From assembly GCA_009923795.1 (NCBI GenBank), contig RFSU01000079.1:1-9840 (forward strand): a stretch of 9,840 nt of DNA, in the 5' to 3' direction. A program made the translations under genes and the position numbers. Positions 6,820-9,840 of the stretch are shown here, piece after piece; within the stretch, counting starts at the first letter, position 1, and the number at the start of each line of letters is the position of its first letter. The notes below the pieces were generated by a model, which was not told where the DNA came from, did not search any database, and worked only from the letters and a program-made list of their open reading frames with translations. The stretch comes from Sphingomonadaceae bacterium (GTDB taxonomy: Bacteria; Pseudomonadota; Alphaproteobacteria; Sphingomonadales; Sphingomonadaceae).

Positions 6820-7018
6820 TGATTACCAAATCAGCCGCCGCAGCCGCATCGGCATTGACCCTGCCGGTCAGCCCATGGCCAAGCTCCGCCGCCTTGTCAG
6901 ATGCACTCTCTGCCGTGCGTGACCCGATGATCACTTGCCGCCCTGCGCGCGCCAGCCGCCAAGCCAGCGCGCTGCCAAGATTGCCCGTTCCGCCGATGAT
7001 GGCGATCACATTACTCAT
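6788..7018 (-). CDS. N-terminal fragment of npdG as literally encoded
   Basis: This is what would be translated from ATG 7018 without a frame change: 76 residues carrying the first half of the Rossmann fold (GGTGNLG, IGSR). After A68 the residues LCSTSRNP are out-of-frame tail. It lacks the F420-binding part, so it is unlikely to be active alone. It is listed to show the physical reading frame; the gene as a whole is the 6373-7018 entry. Confidence 0.5.
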   Translation of the reverse strand: MSNVIAIIGGTGNLGSALAWRLARAGRQVIIGSRTAESASDKAAELGHGLTGRVNADAAAAADLVIIALCSTSRNP

Positions 7019-7033
7019 GCCGTTTTCCTATCG

Positions 7034-9352
7034 TTAATCTGCGTAGGCCATTTGCCCGACGGGCTGGCCATAAATCGTGCCGCGTTCCATCAGGGGGCGT
7101 CCCAAAGACCGGGCGAGGTCCTGCATCTGCGGTACATCAAAAATCTGGCCATTCACGCCGCCGGCAGCGCGGGTGATGGATTCATCCATCAGCGTGCCAC
7201 CCAGATCATTGGCTCCGGATTGCAGCATCGCTGCTGCTCCGTCCGGGCCAAGCTTGACCCAACTCGTCTGGATATTGGCAATCGCTCCGTCCAGCGCGAT
7301 GCGCGCAACCGCATGCATCAGCACCGCTTCACGCCATGTCGGGCCTGACCGCGTCTGCCCCTTACGCCAGTTGGGAGCTTCCATATGGACGAAGGGCAGA
7401 GGCACAAACTCTGTAAAGCCGCCTGTTTCCGCCTGAAGCCAACGCAGTTGTAGCAGATGCTCCGCCCAATGAGCATAGGTTTCGACATGGCCGAACATGA
7501 TTGTCGCGGTTGATTTCAGACCGACCCGGTGGGCCGCACGCATCACCGCCAGCCATTGCTGCGTATCCACCTTGTCCGGGCAGATGATCGCCCGAATATC
7601 GTCCGACAGGATTTCCGCTGCAGTGCCGGGCAGTGTAGCAAGCCCGGCAGTCTTCAGATCTGCCAAATAGTCTTCATAGGACAACCCCAACGTGGTCGCA
7701 CCATGATGCACCTCCAACGGCGAAAAGGCATGGACGTGCATGTCTGGCACAGCGGACTTCACCGCTGCGACGATGCCATGATAGGTGAACCCGTCGTAGC
7801 TGGGATGGATGCCGCCTTGCAGGCAGACTTCAGTTGCCCCGCGTTGCCACGCTTCAATCGTCCGACGGGCAATTTCGGCATGATCGATATTATAGGCCGG
7901 GCCACGCTCGCTGCGGGTGCTGCCCTTGGAAAATGCGCAGAAGCCACAGCGATAGAGGCAAATATTGGTATAGTTGATGTTACGGTTGACGACGTGGGTG
8001 ATCGTGTCACCCACCCGGTCGTGCCGCAGTTCATCGGCGAAGGCCCGAACGGCATCAAAATCGCGACCTTCCGCAGTGAACAGTCGCGCAATTTGCACCT
8101 TGCTCAATTCTTCGCCCTGCTCAACTAGTCCCAGAGCAATGGCGATGTGCGGATCACGCCCCGTGACCAGCGAAGGCAGCAGCTCCGGCGCGTCATTGCC
8201 TGTCCCGGGATGCCAGTTCACCTCCCGCACTAGCCCGCGCCCATCGACTGCACGGCGGATGTATGTGTGAATCGCCGGATCTGCCCAGCGTGTGATACAT
8301 CGGGCATAGGCCGGACCGATGGCAAGGCGCTGGCGTAGATGCCGACCCGCTGCTTCTGTTTCTGTTTCCAGTTTATCGAGGTGGGGCCAAGGCGCTTCCG
8401 GATTGACGTGATCAGGTGTGACGGGCGAAACGCCGCCCCAATCATTCACGCCAGCCCGCACCAGCTCCACCAGCGTGCCTTTGCGCAGATTGGGCGGCGC
8501 CTGAATCGTCATGGATGGTCCAAGGATCAGACGAGCCGCAGCAATGGTCCACAGGTGGTCATCAAGCAGCGGTTCGTCTGCCCCCGCCATCTGCGTCGTA
8601 TCTTTGGCGCGGAAATTCTGGATGATGACTTCCTGAATATGACCATAGCGCGCGTGCAGATCACGAATGGCGAGCAACGACTCCACACGCTCGGCCCGCG
8701 TCTCACCAATGCCGATCAGCAGCCCCGTGGTGAACGGCACCCGCGCCTCCCCCGCCAGCCGGATCGACTCCAGTCGCGCTGCGGGAACTTTGTCAGGCGA
8801 ACCAAAATGTGGCAGCCCCTTCGCACAAAGCCGGTCGGACGCGGTTTCCAGCATGAGACCCATCGAAGCGGAAAGTGGCCGAAGCGAGGCATAATCCTCC
8901 GCGCCTATCAGCCCAGCATTGATGTGCGGCAGCAACGTGGTTTCCGAAAGCACGGCCTTTGCCGCAGCAGCAACATATTCCAGTGTGCTCGCATAGCCGT
9001 GCGCTATCAGCCAGTCGCGCGCGACGCTGTAGCGAGCCTCAGGCTGATCGCCCAAAGTGAACAACGCCTCATGGCAGCCCGCGGCCTCGCCCGCCCGTGC
9101 GATGGCCAGCACCTGATCAAGATCCAGAAACGGCGCCGACAGTTCCGATGGCCGTTTCGCAAAAGTGCAATAATGGCAAACATCCCGGCACAGTTGGGTC
9201 AGCGGGATAAAGACCTTGCGAGAATAAGTCACAACCGTGCCATGCCCCGCCAGCGTCATGGCCTCGGCACGGATCAGCAAATCGGGAAGCGATCTCGTCT
9301 CCAACTGCGCCAGCCACTCACGGGCTTCATCGGGATTCCAAGCCGGGGTCAT
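7034..9352 (-). CDS. fbiC: Bifunctional FO synthase (fused CofG-CofH, FbiC)
   Basis: A 772-residue double radical-SAM enzyme that makes FO (7,8-didemethyl-8-hydroxy-5-deazariboflavin), the F420 chromophore, from 5-amino-6-ribitylamino-uracil and tyrosine. The N-terminal CofG half has the CxxxCxxC cluster motif C55/C59/C62 (CRDVCHYC) and a DWGG segment at 304-307. The C-terminal CofH half has C465/C469/C472 (CLYRCGFC), LQGGIHP (511-517) and GANDLGGT (713-720). The order CofG then CofH and the fusion match FbiC of actinobacteria and some proteobacteria; it is somewhat shorter than the mycobacterial protein (about 856). Archaea have separate genes. ATG 9352 follows the BKACE stop by a single base, so translation is probably coupled. 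No internal stop or missing ligand is seen. Confidence 0.97.
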   Translation of the reverse strand: MTPAWNPDEAREWLAQLETRSLPDLLIRAEAMTLAGHGTVVTYSRKVFIPLTQLCRDVCHYCTFAKRPSELSAPFLDLDQVLAIARAGEAAGCHEALFTLGDQPEARYSVARDWLIAHGYASTLEYVAAAAKAVLSETTLLPHINAGLIGAEDYASLRPLSASMGLMLETASDRLCAKGLPHFGSPDKVPAARLESIRLAGEARVPFTTGLLIGIGETRAERVESLLAIRDLHARYGHIQEVIIQNFRAKDTTQMAGADEPLLDDHLWTIAAARLILGPSMTIQAPPNLRKGTLVELVRAGVNDWGGVSPVTPDHVNPEAPWPHLDKLETETEAAGRHLRQRLAIGPAYARCITRWADPAIHTYIRRAVDGRGLVREVNWHPGTGNDAPELLPSLVTGRDPHIAIALGLVEQGEELSKVQIARLFTAEGRDFDAVRAFADELRHDRVGDTITHVVNRNINYTNICLYRCGFCAFSKGSTRSERGPAYNIDHAEIARRTIEAWQRGATEVCLQGGIHPSYDGFTYHGIVAAVKSAVPDMHVHAFSPLEVHHGATTLGLSYEDYLADLKTAGLATLPGTAAEILSDDIRAIICPDKVDTQQWLAVMRAAHRVGLKSTATIMFGHVETYAHWAEHLLQLRWLQAETGGFTEFVPLPFVHMEAPNWRKGQTRSGPTWREAVLMHAVARIALDGAIANIQTSWVKLGPDGAAAMLQSGANDLGGTLMDESITRAAGGVNGQIFDVPQMQDLARSLGRPLMERGTIYGQPVGQMAYAD

Positions 9353-9353
9353 G

Positions 9354-9840
9354 TCAGATATTGGTCCGGTCCCCGCCCTTCAGCGCCAAAATTTCACGCG
9401 CTTCATCGGGAGTGGCAACGGAAAGCCCCATATTCTCGACGATCTCTCGCGCCATCCTAACCTGTTGGGCATTGGTTTCGGCGAGCTTGCCGCGCCCGGC
9501 CCACAGCGAATCTTCAAGACCGACGCGGACATTGCCGCCCATCGAGGCGGCCATGGCAACAATGCTCATCTGCCGTGCACCAGCGCCCAACACCGACCAT
9601 TCATAGTCATCGCCAAACAACCGATCTGCCGTGCGCTTCATATGCATCACATCATCAGGATGAGGGCCAATGCCACCCAAAATACCAAAGACAGATTGGA
9701 TCAGGAAGGGCGCTTTGATCAAGCCGCGGTCAATAAAATGCGCTGCGGTGTAGAGATGCCCAATGTCATAACACTCGATCTCGAATCGCGTTTCGTTATC
9801 ACTGCAAGACTGCAAGATGTGTGCAATATCTTTGAATGTG
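9354..9840 (-). CDS. BKACE family protein (DUF849, beta-keto acid cleavage enzyme), 5'-truncated
   Basis: C-terminal part of a 3-keto-5-aminohexanoate cleavage enzyme-like protein. BKACE enzymes are Zn-dependent TIM barrels that cleave beta-keto acids with acetyl-CoA to give acetoacetate and a CoA ester. The frame is open to the window edge, so the TTG at 9815 is not the start. Visible family blocks: an acidic stretch with ECYDIGHL, the ILGGIGPHPDD loop, SVLGAGARQM, SMGGNVRVGLED with the conserved barrel-end Arg and Glu-Asp, GKLAETNAQQV, and the C-terminal SVATPDEAREILAL. About 161 codons are visible, roughly half of the usual 280-310. The metal-binding N-terminal histidines lie outside the window. 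It is the first gene seen in the minus-strand operon and ends one base before fbiC. BKACE is not a known F420 biosynthesis step, so its role here is probably catabolic. Confidence 0.9.
   Translation of the reverse strand, partial: TFKDIAHILQSCSDNETRFEIECYDIGHLYTAAHFIDRGLIKAPFLIQSVFGILGGIGPHPDDVMHMKRTADRLFGDDYEWSVLGAGARQMSIVAMAASMGGNVRVGLEDSLWAGRGKLAETNAQQVRMAREIVENMGLSVATPDEAREILALKGGDRTNI

Larger units (their letters stand above)
6373..7018 (-). pseudogene. npdG: NADPH-dependent F420 reductase (NPDR/Fno), frame broken in mid-gene
   Basis: Encodes an NADPH:F420 oxidoreductase, which moves hydride between NADPH and F420. Reading 7018 downward gives 76 residues: the NADP-binding GGTGNLG (9-15), IGSR (31-34, likely 2'-phosphate contact) and ADLVIIA (62-68). 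The frame then runs out of homology and stops at 6788. The rest resumes in the +1-shifted frame from about 6819 as PFAAQAATLEDIKPHVAG, then VVDTTVPLVPP, FHNVAAHKL, a DILIFGDE block and LLIFINKNY near the end, stopping at 6373. The two parts together span about 214 codons, the normal family length (about 210-230). The break is at roughly 6811-6820. Expected family sequence is ADLVIIA-V-PF; here A and V codons are disturbed. It could be a real pseudogene, an assembly error or recoding. ATG 7018 has AGGA at 7026-7029, 15 bases after fbiC. Confidence 0.87.

Noticed and set aside
6067..6822. + strand open frame of 251 codons opposite cofE and npdG
   Set aside because: Antisense to real genes with clear family motifs; composition is low-complexity and it shows no domain.
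8339..9460. Long + strand open frame (373 codons) opposite fbiC
   Set aside because: It lies wholly antisense to strongly supported fbiC and BKACE coding sequence, has no recognisable domain, and is rich in Arg, Gln and Pro, as expected for a shadow of GC-rich codons.
9813..9815. TTG as start of the BKACE gene
   Set aside because: The frame continues without a stop to the window edge and the protein would lack its catalytic N-terminal half.

Overview
The window looks like chromosomal DNA of a GC-rich proteobacterium, most likely an alphaproteobacterium and plausibly a sphingomonad. That guess rests on protein style and gene content only; no marker gene is present. Nearly every base is coding, no gap exceeds about 80 bases, and I see no RNA genes, insertion sequences, CRISPR arrays or phage genes.

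Left arm (bases 1 to 3090, + strand): a tight three-gene operon. It encodes an MFS transporter cut by the window start, a phosphotransferase of the aminoglycoside-phosphotransferase-like kinase fold, and a short-chain dehydrogenase/reductase. Gaps are 16 and 2 bases. This looks like a small uptake and catabolic module of unknown substrate. It ends at a hairpin shared with the convergent right arm.

Right arm (bases 3129 to 9840, - strand): a coenzyme F420 biosynthesis operon. In transcription order it holds a BKACE/DUF849-family gene (cut by the window end), fbiC (fused CofG-CofH FO synthase), npdG (NADPH:F420 oxidoreductase, reading frame broken), cofE, cofD, cofC and an LLM-class probable F420-dependent oxidoreductase. 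FbiC makes the deazaflavin FO from a pyrimidine intermediate and tyrosine. CofC activates a C3 phospho-acid with GTP, CofD joins it to FO, and CofE adds glutamates. NpdG would reduce F420 with NADPH, and the LLM enzyme is a likely consumer of F420H2. So the operon carries synthesis, recycling and use together. Four of the six junctions are start/stop overlaps or gaps under 10 bases.

Main points of interest: (1) npdG is split by a frame change in the middle of the Rossmann domain although both halves are otherwise well preserved; (2) CofE is stand-alone and no FbiB-type reductase domain is present, so the C3 unit used (2-phospholactate, 3-phosphoglycerate or PEP) is open; (3) a BKACE enzyme is coupled to fbiC with a one-base gap; (4) two adjacent perfect hairpins lie between cofC and the LLM gene; (5) a transporter-kinase-SDR module faces the F420 operon. 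The pathway itself is a known one. The unusual aspects are its setting and the broken recycling gene.
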